A DNA stretch of 64,000 nucleotides from Tipula vernalis (lineage: Eukaryota > Arthropoda > Insecta > Diptera > Tipulidae). Position numbers and translations under genes: made by a program. Positions within the stretch are counted from its first letter, which is position 1; each line of letters begins with the position of its first letter. The notes under the pieces were generated by a model. The model did no database searches and was not told the DNA's origin. It saw only the letters and a program-made list of their open reading frames with translations. This document shows, one piece after another, positions 10,300 to 21,610 of this stretch. Where the stretch lies: assembly GCA_958295665.1 (NCBI GenBank), contig OY282560.1, positions 148,668,091 through 148,732,090 on the forward strand. The letters are read 5' to 3'.

Positions 10300-10485
10300 A
10301 TCATTTAAAATTTTACAATTACTTTATTCCTCAGCTTATCTTGCCTGTGATTGTCTTCCCATAAGTTGTTACACTCGTTAAAATCGCCAGCTATTAATGC
10401 GTTATCTTCGTTATTATTAAATAATAATTCAGCATATTCTTTGACCTTCTTCTTCTGGGTTTCAATTATTTTATTATAAAAGGCA
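10300..10485 (-). pseudogene. LINE endonuclease fragment
   Basis: A 60-codon minus-strand stretch reads IIETQKKKVKEYAELL, then ALIAGDFNECNNLWEDN. The GDFN motif is characteristic of the apurinic-type endonuclease of non-LTR retrotransposons; Asp and Asn are catalytic. Only this slice of the domain remains, bordered by BEL/Pao 1 on the right in transcript sense and a mariner scrap on the other side. Clade not determinable. Confidence 0.65.
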
Positions 10486-10605
10486 ACTAGCTACATGGGA
10501 GTATTGCCAAGTTCGAAACAAATGGTAGTCAGAGGGTGCAAGGTTCGGGCTATACGGTGGATGCATCAAAACTTCCCAGCAGAAGAAAGAGGAAATCTTG
10601 AGAGG
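10486..10605 (-). pseudogene. Mariner transposase C-terminal fragment
   Basis: The minus strand reads WEVLMHPPYSPNLAPSDYHL, the signature of the third catalytic block of mariner transposases. The catalytic Asp of the usual SPD is Asn here (SPN), which would abolish activity. About 40 codons survive and no inverted repeats are visible around it. It differs clearly from the two other mariner-like elements of the window, so it is a separate family. Confidence 0.7.
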
Positions 10606-10699
10606 TGGAGGTTGAGCCGTTAGTGATTCTTCCATGAGGATATATAGATTGCTAGTGGATATAATTTTTCTTCGTTTAACAAAAATGTAGCCGCTGCTA

Positions 10700-12898
10700 A
10701 TTTTGATAATTTATTACAATCTGGCTGGTTGTTTAATTTTGGAATTTATAAACTACATCAAAAATTTCCTATATGCTTGTTGTGTAACCAATGCTGGCTT
10801 ATTGACAAAACAAACTATTTTTTACAATGCGACGTCTCCTAAATTATTTTACGGAAATGTTGGGCGTATGTCGTCAAAATCTATCGAATTTCTCAAGTTC
10901 ATCTACCTACTCAACAAACTTCCAGTTTTATGCCATCACCGAAACTGAATTTCACAACGGCCTATTTAACAACGAGTATTTTCTTAATGACTATATCGTC
11001 TATAGATGTGATAGATCCATCCAGAGCAGTATAAAACACATGGGCGGTGTGTGCTTTTTGCTGTTCACTCGTCTTTTACAAGTGAGCAAATTACTGTGTC
11101 TGAACGTGAATCTATTGAATTTTTATGTGTTAAGGTTTTAGTTTGTAGGAATGTATTTTATTTTTCATAATTTTATGTATAACTCCTGAATCTTCTATTG
11201 ATATTTATCTAAATCATATTGATTACGAGTATATAAACAAAGTTTGTAATTTGAGCGGTTGTTTTGATATTGTAATGATACTAGGCGATTTTAACTTAGG
11301 CGATGTCTATTTCCTCTACTCAAATAGTAATGATTCATTTCTTGATGTGGTATTTTCGAATAACATGGAACATCTATCTGTTCATAAATCTTTAGGACCG
11401 TTTTTAAATAGTGAAAATGATATTCATCATGTTTCTATTGAAGTCGAAATTTATACCATCGGTCTCAATGATAAATGCCGGATTTTTTCGATTGATGCCT
11501 ATTATTACAATTTTAGGTCCTGTGATGTCTATGGTCTCTCCTTTTATCTTAAAGGTATTAATTGGGGTGTTTTATTTAATAACAATATTTTAGACGTAAA
11601 TGTGGATAAATTATGTGAAGTTTTTCAATGTTTCGTACCTTTGAAAAAGAGTCGTAATTATACGTTACACACCTTGGTTTGATGACAGCCTGGTAAATTT
11701 GCGCAACCGTAAGAATAAGGCATACTAAAGACTTCGGGACCAGTTTAAATCTGAATTTGAGGCTAAACACTGCCAGTACAAATGGCCCTAACAGTTTTGG
11801 AAATTTTCGAACGATAAGCGCAGCACAACTGGATTCCCATACAATTGAATACAGTTTCTGATATTTGCACAGGGTTGGTAGACTTTTTTCAATTAGTGTA
11901 TAAAACGTATGATATTCAAATTGTTAATAATCTCTTCATTAGTGCTTGACGGAAGATGAGATTATCTCGAGGCTCTTATAGATGTTAAGGATGTGTGCGG
12001 ACCGGATAGAATACCCTCATCTATTCTTAAATCGGTAGCATCTCATATAACTACTCCTTTATGTTATCTGGCGAGTGGATATTTCCCAGCTGCTTGGAAA
12101 ATCGCACACATTGTTAAATGTGTGAAAAACATGCGACCGCTCTGATATATCAAACTATCGGGGTATTTCAATTTTATCTGCAATACCAAAACTTTTTGAA
12201 TTAATAGTAACTAATCATTTGACATTTTATACAAAACATATCATCTCAACTTACCAGCATGGTTTCACTAGTGGTAAATCAACATCATCTGAGTAACTTC
12301 AATAACGGATTTAGGAGTTATATTTGATACCAAAGTAACTTTCTGTTTACATACTGATAACATAATACGTAAAGCCAATTCTATGTTGGGCTTCAATATT
12401 TGAATGACAAAGGAATTTCGTGATATATTCTCTTTGGTTAGATCACATCTTGAGTATGTTGTGATTATATGGTATCCCCACCATACAGTACACATCGATA
12501 GATTGGAGTCAGTTCAGAAGCGATTTACCATTTATATTTTAAGGTAACTCGGGTTTCTCTCCAATCGTAGTCAGCCTAGGTGGAAACAGATATGTGGCCT
12601 GCTGTCTTATATAGATAGGTGTCATGATTTTCGTATTGACACTTTAGGAAAACATCGTAAAATTGCCGCGGCTATATGTTTGTGGATTCTTTAAGTGGAC
12701 TGGTTAATTGTTTAGACCTTACTTCTACCTGGTGTATTTTTAACTGCCAATTTTGTCTGTATTATACATTTGTAAATTAGTATTTAAGTTAACTTTTATG
12801 TTTTGAACTTATTTTGTGATTTTGAAAGTTTTTATGTTTCTATACAATGGGTTTTTTTTACTGTAGAATAGTTTATATTAAATAAATAAATAAATAAT
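10700..12898 (+). pseudogene. Degenerate LINE (endonuclease and reverse transcriptase), plus strand
   Basis: About 2.2 kb of broken plus-strand frames in LINE order. The endonuclease part (11251-11682) has MILGDFNLGD and SFLDVVFSNN. A short PWFDDSL-like linker follows near 11680. RT fingers near 11995-12290 read CGPDRIPSSILKSVA, then a degraded NYRGISIL and GFTSGKSTSS. A gap deletes the catalytic palm (no FADD box). The thumb at about 12300-12700 reads GVIFDTKVTF and VRSHLEYVVIIW. It ends in an (AAAT)n tail at 12883-12897, as in CR1/Jockey-like elements that end in short repeats rather than poly-A. Confidence 0.75.
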
Positions 12899-13114
12899 GT
12901 TGCGATGTTTACATTTTCGGTGATGCGCATAGAATAGGGATGCTGGGATATTGGAGTGGCTAAGGGCAAAGCTTCTTGATATGGCATAAGGCTATCATAG
13001 TGACACCGGTTGTATAAGTTGAGTGGCTTCGAAGTGTATAGTAATTTTGATGTTTCCCAAATTTGCTGCTGCGGAAAAACATTCTGCGTCTTTCTAGATC
13101 CCGTCTTATTGTAA
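12899..13114. other. Left flank of hAT insertion; unassigned repeat
   Basis: No gene is clear. This block and 14533-14760 were contiguous before the hAT insertion. On the minus strand the right-hand part reads YTILGDYN near 14720, which could be a decayed LINE endonuclease, but the support is thin. Confidence 0.3.
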
Positions 13115-13122
13115 TTCGGATA

Positions 13123-14524
13123 TAGGGCTCGTAAAATACTCGAAAATTAAGTACCCGAGTAAGGGGTAGTTATTTTGCCAAATACCCGGGTACCCGGGTT
13201 AACCGAAAAAAAGTAGGCAAAACATGTTTTACCAGTTCTTATATGTAAAATAGGTAATATGTATATAATTTGAACAATTTATCTTATGTAAATATATGTA
13301 CGTTAATAAAGGCAGGTTAGTTCAAGAGTTATAATATTCACTTTTATTTTTTAGTTATCAAAAATTTCAAAAATAAAAAGCCATTAAGTGTAGAAAGTGT
13401 AGAAACGGCTAAGTAACTTCGATTTTTTGTAACTATATTTCCCGCTACTGAAAACAAGCCTTTGATATACGGTTTATTATAGTAAGAATTCCTTCGTGTA
13501 AATTATCCAAAATTTAGATCGGCTTATTTCCTTGCTCGACGTTTAAACCTTCCATTTTATCGTTAGGTTTTATGGTTCCTCATGATATAAGACAGCATTT
13601 AACCTCATTAAATCCAGTTGTTTCTTCAAGTTCTACATCGAATTTCTCTCCCAAATTCAACTTAATTTCAACTCAAACCCTACTCAATATCATACCATAA
13701 TAGCATACGTACCGTCGTACCATCATATCCTTAAACAATCATTCCATCATATTATTATTCCACCATTAAAACAACCGACAGTCATACCATCGTCCATAGT
13801 GACGTCGTAGCATCCAACCATCACATCATGTACAGACATCCAGACATCCAAACATCCAGACCTCCAGACATCGAGACATCCAGACATCCATAATATCTGG
13901 ACGGTAATTTTTTTAGTTACTTTTTTAGACCCAGGGACTTTGAAAACGTCGAGAAAAGTTGTTTTGGACCAACCAAATTGTTGGACATTTTTGACAGGAT
14001 TTCAATACTTTGGTCTTTTTAGACCAAAGTAACAGTGGCTTTAGCTGTTATTAGTGTCGCCTTTATTTGCTTAGTTTTTGTAGCACTAGCATAACTGGTT
14101 CAAGGATAACTGAGATTTTCATAAATAATTCTAGATATTTGTCGATAATTTTCTCGGCGCCTAATTCACACCGAGTGCAGTAGTGATACAATATTTCAAT
14201 TTTGTAAATCGGTTTAATGTCGGAATATGCGTGTTTCACTGTGTCTAAAATATGTGTGTTTAATATACCAAAATATATTGTACAATTACTTCGCTCTAAA
14301 AAGACCAAAGTATTTTTCATTACGGCGTTTCTGCTTGCTTTGACAAAATATTTTTCTACGGCGGTTTATAGAGTCCTGATATTATAAATTGGAAATAAAT
14401 AACGGAAAGTTTGCAGCGTTCTCATGAATTTTTGCGCAATACCCGAATCAGTTACCCGGGTATTCGGGTTGTTAAAAATTGCGAAAAATACCCGGGTACC
14501 CGATACCCGAGAATACGAGCCTTA
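13123..14524. mobile_element. Non-autonomous hAT element with exact 8-bp target duplication
   Basis: A 1402-bp element with ends TAGGGCTCGTA... and ...CGAGCCTTA, flanked by the identical 8-mer TTCGGATA (13115-13122 and 14525-14532). An 8-bp duplication and TAGGG-type ends are hallmarks of hAT elements. Subterminal regions on both sides carry repeated CCCGGGTACCCGGG-like motifs, probable transposase-binding sites. There is no transposase frame inside. The interior holds simple repeats (cagacatc units at 13828-13900; ataccat/attccatc units at 13690-13790) and a nested TA-flanked inverted-repeat element. Mobilisation would need a transposase from elsewhere. Confidence 0.88.
14008..14310. mobile_element. 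303-bp TA-flanked MITE inside the hAT element
   Basis: The ends CTTTGGTCTTTTTAGA (from 14008) and TCTAAAAAGACCAAAG (to 14310) are complementary, with TA on both sides (14006-14007, 14311-14312). This fits a Tc1/mariner-type MITE. No coding sequence. Half of a related sequence, including 60 bp of the left flank, recurs at 57490-57590, so the boundary may instead lie inside a larger repeat. Confidence 0.6.
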
Positions 14525-14532
14525 TTCGGATA

Positions 14533-15290
14533 GGTATCTTAGTAGTAATTGTCCTTTAGTTAGTTTTGATGTTATTGTTCGAATAAAGTTATCTAAGTTA
14601 CAGCTATTTAATATAAATTCAACTATCTCGAATTGTAATTCTTCAATCAAACATGATTGTTGAGGATCCTTGAGATATACCTGCTATAATATCGCACTGA
14701 ACCAATAGTTATAATCACCTAAGATTGTGTACACTTCCATTGAATCTGGATCTATTAAAAAAAGAGGGTTGTTTCTTGTTTATGGATAAATTTAGATCCA
14801 ATCGCTTTCCAATAAACCAATCGCGAGTAAACTCTCAACCTCTTCCTATTTTAATATGAGCGGTTGGAAGAGGCGATGCACAATTTTGACTCTAGGTGGC
14901 TGATTTAATTGATTTTGTTTAGCGCATTATGTATTAATTATCATACACACAATTTCGATTTGAGGTTACATTTTACTCATAACGCCCATTTGTAAGCAAT
15001 GGGCCACAGCAAGGACAAAAACCCTTTCACCGCGGTTTGCCAGCGTGCGCCCGCGACTGGCCGATCGGAATGCGATTAATTGAGGCTTTTTATAGAAAAA
15101 GTATATTATTTTTAATAGCATTCCTATTATTACGACTTGTTAGTCGGTGCAATAAAGAGGCACACAGCATCGGGTGGTTGTTGAGATTGACAAGTTTGCT
15201 TGTACTGAAATTCCTTATATTCAAATAAATCCACAACTATGTGTATATCAAATTGTTAGGCGTCTTTTGGTTCAAGGAGTGTACTTAATC
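14533..15290. other. No recognisable gene
   Basis: Moderate AT content. A GC-rich island at 15025-15075 has no frame of interest. Nothing assignable apart from the weak endonuclease-like phrase noted near 14720 on the minus strand. Confidence 0.4.
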
Positions 15291-15299
15291 CAAACTCGG

Positions 15300-15905
15300 T
15301 CTGCATAAGGGAAGAAAAAAACCATTTTCCAACTATTTTCCCATAATGGTTTTAATTTTGTTGCTGCTGGGCCAAATTCAATTGATATTTAAATGTACAA
15401 GTGTCTACAACCCTTAAAAGTGTGAAATACATTTATAAGTGCGTCATTAGAATTTGGAGTGGTGAATCATGAATTGAATGACGAAATTCCGGTAGATGAG
15501 ATAAAAAATTTCTTAAATGGGCGTTATGTTGGTCCCACTGAGGCTTGGCGTATACTTGAGTATCATATGCGTGTGTTAGGTTGGAGTGCAAAATGTATGT
15601 CAATAAAACAAACTAAATCAATTAAAATGTGTGTGGTTATGAGAATATTTCTGTTCCAAATACTTCAAAGTCAAAATTATTGGCATTTTCTGACTTGAAT
15701 AAACATGCCTCTTCACCTAATGGATTCTTGTGCAGTGAAATACCACTGCATTATATTTGAAAGGAGGAAAATATTGGACCATGTGATTTGTCGATTGTAG
15801 GTTATGTCTCCCAAAGATATTGAATCGTTTCATTTACGATTTATTTTATTCTATGTTCGGGGCCTAAACTCATTTGGAGATTTGCGTACGTATTTAGATA
15901 TTTAG
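15300..15905 (+). pseudogene. Helitron Rep/helicase protein fragment
   Basis: In broken plus-strand frames: KSVKYIYKCV near 15415-15445, DEIKNFLNGRYVGPTEAWRI at about 15495-15555, a decayed STSKSKLLAF region, then SPKDIESFHLRFILFYVRG and SFGDLRTYLD near 15805-15900. This order is the region between the Helitron N-terminal Rep domain and the Pif1-like helicase; the last phrase is among its best conserved. The protein would drive rolling-circle transposition. Rep HUH motifs and helicase walls are not in the window. At least two frame changes and several stops are present. Hairpin ends of the Helitron were not found. Confidence 0.75.
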
Positions 15906-15961
15906 TATCCCATATTTTTAATGAAGCATGTCATGTGCGAAGTATTGAATATAATTTATCT

Positions 15962-17016
15962 AGAAAAAAAAAAAATCCAGGCAACTAAAATCTGGAAATA
16001 TAATTGTCAAAGTAAAATTTATAAAATTTCTATAAAATTTGGGTTTTTTCAAAAGAGGTCTTAATATTTGTGACAATGGAAATTGCTTTGTTAACCGTTC
16101 AGACACAGATCGCATCAGGTTACATGTAAACAAAATACCTAAATCAATAAACCGACCAATTCTATCAATTTCCACATCTTGTAAACTGTACCGAGTTACA
16201 ATTAAATTTTTAATTCTTTCAAATGACTTACTTTTACATTTGAGGATATTGATAACTAAACGACTTTCGACAGTCCAATCACTAAAACGATTAGGTCCTG
16301 TTGTACCAATAAAACCTTTGCACCATTTCGGATATTAGCGTAAATTTTTAGGTCATCTACAAATAGCAGACACTTACACTTGAAACATGTAACAATATCA
16401 TTAACAAACAAAATAAATAATAATGGACCTAAATGACTATACCCTGAGGTGCAATATAATAAGATAAGATGAGAAGGTAAACTTATCAGAATAATTTTAA
16501 CCAATACATATCAGTTGAGACCGTTGAGACAAATAGGATGATATCTATTTTATAGGAATAAAATTAGAATACACTTTTATCAATTTGCTTTGGCCTTGCT
16601 GAAATCAGGAAATCATATCGTTAACAAATTCCGCAAGATTGGTTGTCGATGATCTGCCAGAAAACCCGTGTTGTTTGGGAACAATTAAGTTTTTGATATT
16701 ACAATTAATACAAACTTTTAACAGTTTTTCAAAAAGTTTAGGGATAACAGATAAAATACACATTCCGCTATATTTCTCTACTAAATTTTTTTTGTCCAGA
16801 TTTAAATACTGGGATTACGTACGAGGGTTTCCAGCACTGTAAAATACCTTGCCTAAGGCTGCAAAATAAATGAGCTAAATGACCAGCTAAGGCTTCAGAG
16901 CAATTATTTAAAAGAAATAAGGGAATACCGTCATGGCCCATTTTAGCATTAAGTCCAAATAAAGCAGTTTTAATTTGTTCCCCCGTAAAAGAAGAAATAT
17001 CGTAAATAATTCGCAA
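15962..17016 (-). pseudogene. LINE reverse transcriptase fragment, minus strand
   Basis: The minus strand from 17016 reads FTGEQIKTALFGLNAKMGHD then GIPLFLLNNCSEALAGHL and CWKPSYVIPVFKSG, the fingers of a CR1/Jockey-like RT. A degraded GFSGRSSTTNLAEF region lies near 16640. HLGPLLFILFVNDI and LLFVDDLKIYANI follow at about 16430-16350, the GxxLGPLLF block and the catalytic box, here VDD. The rest toward 15962 decays and ends against an A-rich run on the plus strand (15963-15975). Several frame changes. No endonuclease or ORF1 is attached. Confidence 0.75.
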
Positions 17017-17039
17017 ACAGAATTTAGATTATGAGCTTG

Positions 17040-17629
17040 CTTATCATAACAGTCCTTCTGAATGAAAATTGATTCAAAACCTTACACTCGTTCCGAAGGT
17101 GTGAATACAATGCATAATCAGCTGACCAGAAGTTTGCCATTAAGATTGTGCACTTCATTATGTTGCCTTAAACCAAAGACGAAGCGTGACATTTTCAAAA
17201 ACAGAAGAACATCAACTTACAAACTGCTAATTGGTATTATATGCATTACATTTTCTTTGAAAGATGCGCATCACTATTTCTTTTAAACATGTTATTTTCA
17301 TTATATTATATCAATGTTCTAAATTAAATCATTTATTTCATAAAGTAGTAGAAATACAAGAAAAAATGCTATACTGCACGCTAGATGCTAATAAAATGTC
17401 ATGCTCGGCGCACTTTAACATTGTTGTATGCGAAACTCTATTCCTCCGTTAAAATAAAATTGCTTAAAAGAGACAGCCTATAATTTTATATATTTTACTC
17501 AGATTAAAAAAAACGAAATAAAACAAAAGGTTTCATCATATCAAAACTTAAATGTAAAATATTCCAATTCCTATTGGAATTTAATATGAAATAGAGGAAG
17601 AGCAAAGCAATTTTTTTTCTATATAACAT
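17040..17629. other. AT-rich stretch; no gene seen
   Basis: No family-like frame. It may include the lost left part of the adjoining Harbinger element (its second gene should begin here), but I find neither a start nor an inverted terminus. Confidence 0.4.
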
Positions 17630-17936
17630 GCGACAGTCAGAAAACTGAATGAACAACAAAAGCTGTTTACTAAGAAAATTATTGATGAACCTCTGTTGAT
17701 GGGCCAGCTAAACAAACTATCTTTGGATAGTTCAATATCGTCACAATTATCCTCCAGTAAATCATCTTCTGAGGAATCTAGATACTTCAGCGTCTTCAAA
17801 CCCGCTTCATAATTATAGATTATCATCCCATAAAAAAATAATTATTGATAATGAGGCGTATTTTCCAAATACGCATGCTTCAGCAATAGTTTACGAAAGT
17901 GTTGATGAACTTTTATCTGATACTCAGTATTCTTAA
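17630..17936 (+). pseudogene. C-terminal remnant of the accessory (MADF/Myb-like) Harbinger gene
   Basis: A plus-strand frame from 17636 reads VRKLNEQQKLFTKKIIDEPL and LMGQLNKLSL, then a Ser-rich stretch. After one frame change it continues with ASAIVYESVDELLSDTQYS to a stop at 17934-17936. It converges on the transposase gene, whose stop is at 18008, only 71 bp away. PIF/Harbinger elements carry a second, DNA-binding gene that helps the transposase enter the nucleus and bind the ends. The assignment rests on this position plus the usual charged, helical C-terminal look; the DNA-binding domain itself is missing. Confidence 0.45.
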
Positions 17937-18007
17937 ATTAAAAATAAAAATTAAAAAACCATAAATAACTTTTTTTATAATAATATGTATTTATTTAACT
18001 CAACGTA

Positions 18008-19272
18008 TTAATTGTTATTTGTTTCATTAATGCTTTTTAAAGTTTCACGAAAACTTTCTCTCACAGTCTTAGCCAAGTGACTAGAATTTCTTGATGAGCA
18101 TGGCTGCATATTGAAGAATGTGTCTTGTTCATGAGTGGATGGCTGGATATGACTTTCTCTACTGGATACTTGGTGTCGCCTCAAATAATTATGCAAATAG
18201 CAACATGTCAAAACGATTGTAGTAGCTTTTTCAGGACTCAAATTAATAGTTGTAAGGAGCAGCCGAAAACGGTATGCTAATATGCCAAATGCATTCTCCA
18301 CCTTTACTCTGGCTGAACTAAGTGTACGGTTAAAAAATATTTCATCATTCGTCAAATTGTTGTGAGCATATGGCGTCATTAAGTCCAGCCGCATAGCAAA
18401 CGCATCATCTCCGACTATTACGTATGGCAGGGGCTGCATGCCGGGTAAAAGTTGAGATGGTATTGGTAAACCAAGCTATTTTTTCTCAAATTTATCAAAA
18501 AATTTTGAATTTGAAAAAACTCCACTGTCTGAGATTCGACCATTTGTTCCAACATCAACCATTAGAAACTCGCTGTCCGCATTTACTAATGCCATAAGAA
18601 CAACACTGAATGTTTTTTTATAATTAAAATAAAAGGAGCCGGAATTTGCAGGTTTCTTTATTTGTACGTGCTTGCCGTCAATCGCTCCAATGCAATGTGG
18701 GAATCTTGACCGCCTGTAGAATTTATCAGCTTCAATTTTCCACGCTTTCGCAGTTCTCGGAAGCTGTAAGTTCGTATCAATATAAAATTTTTACATTAAA
18801 TATTATATATTTTGAAATCGAAACCTACCCATATATATTGTTTCAACATATAGTTTATAGCTTCACATGTTTCAACCACGATTTCTCCAATAGATTGCGG
18901 CTACACAGCAAAGGAAAATTTTAGGTCTTCAAATTAATTCCCTGTGGCCAAAAATCGTAGAGTGATTGCAAGACGGGTCTCTGCAGCAATGGCATCGCGC
19001 ATAAAAGTGTCCTTTTTTCTAATAAGAGGTGTGACTTTTGTTAAAAGTTTTCTAAAAGTCTCTTGGCTCATACACATATAATTTAAATAATCAAATGCTT
19101 CTGTCTCTTTTAGTTTTTTCAACATCTTTTCATTAGAAAATGTTGCCTTTTTTTGTAGCCATTCTTTCGACCATTTCCTTTTTTTACGCCTGCGTCTATT
19201 TTCGCCCCCTTGAGAACACTCAGTAATTATTATTAATGACAATACAATGAAAATATTTGTATAGGTCTGCAT
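18008..19272 (-). pseudogene. PIF/Harbinger transposase with intron (three nonsense codons)
   Basis: Two exons on the minus strand. Exon 1 (19272-18829, Met of MQTYTNIF chosen) carries a basic patch GENRRRRKKRKWSKEWLQKK and LNYMCMSQETFRKLL, the N-terminal region before the DDE domain. Intron 18828-18764 (65 bp, GTAGGT...TTACAG) joins TGG to CTTCCG in phase 0. Exon 2 (18763-18008) has HCIGAIDGKH (first Asp), VDVGTNGRISDSGVF, VIVGDDAFAM (second Asp) and SSARVKVENAFGILAYRFR (Glu). The spliced length would be about 399 residues, normal for the family. There are no frameshifts, but in-frame stops occur at about 18943, 18904 and 18479. Two of the three sit where serine is usual. A young, dead copy. 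Confidence 0.85.
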
Positions 19273-19329
19273 GGCGCGACACCACATAGAATAAAGTTGT
19301 ACAACAAATTTTGGCAATTTGTTGTCTCG

Positions 19330-19396
19330 TTTGTGGCACACGTACAACCAAGTTGTACAACTTAGTTGTACAACAAGTTGTATCGTGTGTGGGCCC
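19330..19396 (-). repeat. Right terminal region of the Harbinger element
   Basis: Read on the minus strand it begins GGGCCCACACACGATACAAC and continues with repeated GTTGTACAAC motifs, likely transposase-binding repeats. A related terminus lies at 38605-38690. The matching left end was not found near 17-17.6 kb. Confidence 0.55.
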
Positions 19397-19667
19397 TATA
19401 ACATGAAACTGGGAATGAATTTTTGTAGATCAATCTTTTATAAGACATATATGTACATTTTCGCGTTGTTATTTGAAACTATCGCAAGTAGCTGAAAAGT
19501 AACAATCTATAGTTTTACGTAACGACTTAAGTAACATTATTTATAAATTTTATATTTTTTGAAAAAAGATAGAATAACTAAATAAAATATGATTTAATTT
19601 AATTTTAAAATGATTCATAAATACGAGTATGTACTTTAAAACAATCTTATTAACAGATTAAATATTT
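19397..19667. other. AT-rich spacer; nothing seen
   Basis: No gene or repeat recognised. Confidence 0.4.
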
Positions 19668-20290
19668 TTAGCACTCATTCCGTTCAATATACATATCAAT
19701 AAGTATTCCGTAAATTCGTTTCCAATTTAAGTTTGGAAATTTAAAAGCTCCCACGATGCACAAACTATCATTTTCGTCCATTTTTGGCTGGATCTTGGGC
19801 TGTAATTTACATGTAGATTTCCCGGGAACATACGTAGTACAAACGAAAAGATTTCCGTTAGCCATATTTACCTTTATTAAAAGTATTACAATATCGCTGG
19901 CTGCAATATTAATATGTTAACATTTATAATGATCGATCAGAGCTATTAATAGACAACCACCAACATCCAGACACTCTCCAGTTTCGTGCCGATCTCTGCG
20001 GAAAACTATTTAATTTAATGGAAAGATTCCTTGTTCTTTATAGCAGGAACTAGTCAAGTCTTAGTTAGATCTATGATGTCATAATCTTCTTCCATAAACG
20101 CAAACCAATATTTGACCTTAGTCACTATTGTACTCTGATCATTGGGACTATTATCAACATATATATTTTTATTTCTAATGCCTAATGGTCATCTCTCAAA
20201 ACCTTTAATTCGATGCCCAAAAATGATTGTGTTGTGTTCCCTCCCAATAGTTTGAACAAATTATAAATGTTGCCAATTATATAATATGGC
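19668..20290 (-). pseudogene. LINE endonuclease domain remnant, minus strand
   Basis: The minus strand from about 20110 reads YDIIDLTKTWLVPAIKN, the first catalytic block of CR1/Jockey-type endonucleases (normally ITETWL), then a VFRRDR-like phrase and GGCLLIA near 19940-19990. The clean frame 19865-19668 follows with LFVCTTYVP and SLCIVGAFKFPNLNW. The last is the GDFN motif with both catalytic positions changed (GAFK), so it is dead. About 400 bp of the domain is recognisable, without reverse transcriptase. Confidence 0.7.
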
Positions 20291-21352
20291 TCTGTGCCAA
20301 TTAACTTTTTTCTTGATTGCTTATTTATTTTAACCCTTTTTTAAACTCTAGAAGTGTTTTTAATACTTAAAAATAAAACTTGAATTGTAATACAATCATA
20401 GCGACGAAAAGAATAAACTTATAAATGTAAACGATTTTCCTTGTCTTTCTTGAGCCCTATTGGAGCCCTTATTATAGGTATTATAATTTAACGGACGATT
20501 TCAGTTTGACGGCAAAATTCAAAATTCGATTTTTTTGACTGAAATTATATTTATTTTATGAAAGTTTTTTGTGAATAATTTTGATACAGCAAGTGTAACA
20601 ATTGGGTCAAAAATTGGGTTTGACGGTTTGGAATGCCGGTCGACATCAGTTGGAGATTAGAATTGGTAATTACATTTTTTGTTTCCACTAATCAAAAAAT
20701 AATTATACATACATTCCAATCATACAATACCTACATGCTACATGGATTTTACTTTAAAACATTTTTGCATTTATCTTTTTATTTCTTGGCAACCTTTTTG
20801 ATAGGACGAAAAATTTTGTTTTCTAAAATAAAATAAATACGTTCGTTATTATTTGTATTTAAAACATAATTTTGTGCAGATGGATGTTTCGTGTTATTTG
20901 CATAAATTAATATTAATGGATTATCTGTTGTGTGCCGAAAATTAACATATGTATAAACTTTATTTATTCTAAAAAATAAATTGGAAAATATTTTTTAAGA
21001 AAAAAATTAAAAGAAGGAAGGATGAAATTGCAAGCTTTCCAAGGAAGTTAACCCAATTCGATTATCGTCTGGGTTGAAAATCCGATTAAAAAGTATCCGT
21101 TGTGTAACATTTATGATGAATATCCATTTTTTTCTCGTTTTATACAAAAAATTTAACAAATTTGGGTTGTTTAGTTTTTCCAGGTACCATATCAACGAAA
21201 GTATTTTTGTAAATGGAATATCGAACTTGTAATTCGTTTTATAGAATTTGCCAAGGTTTCCAGTATCACTGACAATGCCAATGAAGTTTTTACTATATTT
21301 TATTAAAATATTTTTAGTTCTTGATTAGTAAAAGCCTCATAGGCCTCTCGAT
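20291..21352. other. AT-rich stretch; no gene seen
   Basis: No element ends or coding similarity recognised. Short frames (for example 20633-20836) look like chance. Confidence 0.45.
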
Positions 21353-21354
21353 TT

Positions 21355-21610
21355 TTATGTAACTACTTCAGTTTTTCTATTTTCCGCAGCAGCGGAGATA
21401 GCACGTTTAATTTGGTTGTGTCGCAATTTGTATGTATCCGCCTCAATTTCTCTATCTTCCGTAAGAGGCGCTTTTCCTACTTTTACAATCGTCAATTGAC
21501 GAATGGAAAAGTAGGAAAAGCGCCTTAAGCGGACAAAAGTAAAATATGTGATAGGCTGTAACAAAAATTTGCTATATGAAGTTATATGGAAATAGTGTCT
21601 ATTTAAATTA
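21355..21610. repeat. Inverted repeat family R1, copy 1
   Basis: Contains a strong hairpin: GGCGCTTTTCCTACTTTT (about 21468-21485) pairs with AAAAGTAGGAAAAGCGCC (about 21507-21524) around the palindrome CGTCAATTGACG. The left half (21355-21497, minus strand) is an open frame reading LTIVKVGKAPLTEDREIEAD and ending in TAA. The same frame recurs, inverted, at 22497-22640. Function unknown. Confidence 0.6.

Noticed and set aside
14424..14663. Plus frame running through the right end of the hAT element
   Set aside because: It crosses the element terminus and target duplication, so it cannot be a gene of either.
16039..16338. Plus-strand frame across the 16-kb region
   Set aside because: Shadow of the minus-strand LINE reverse transcriptase, which carries real RT motifs.
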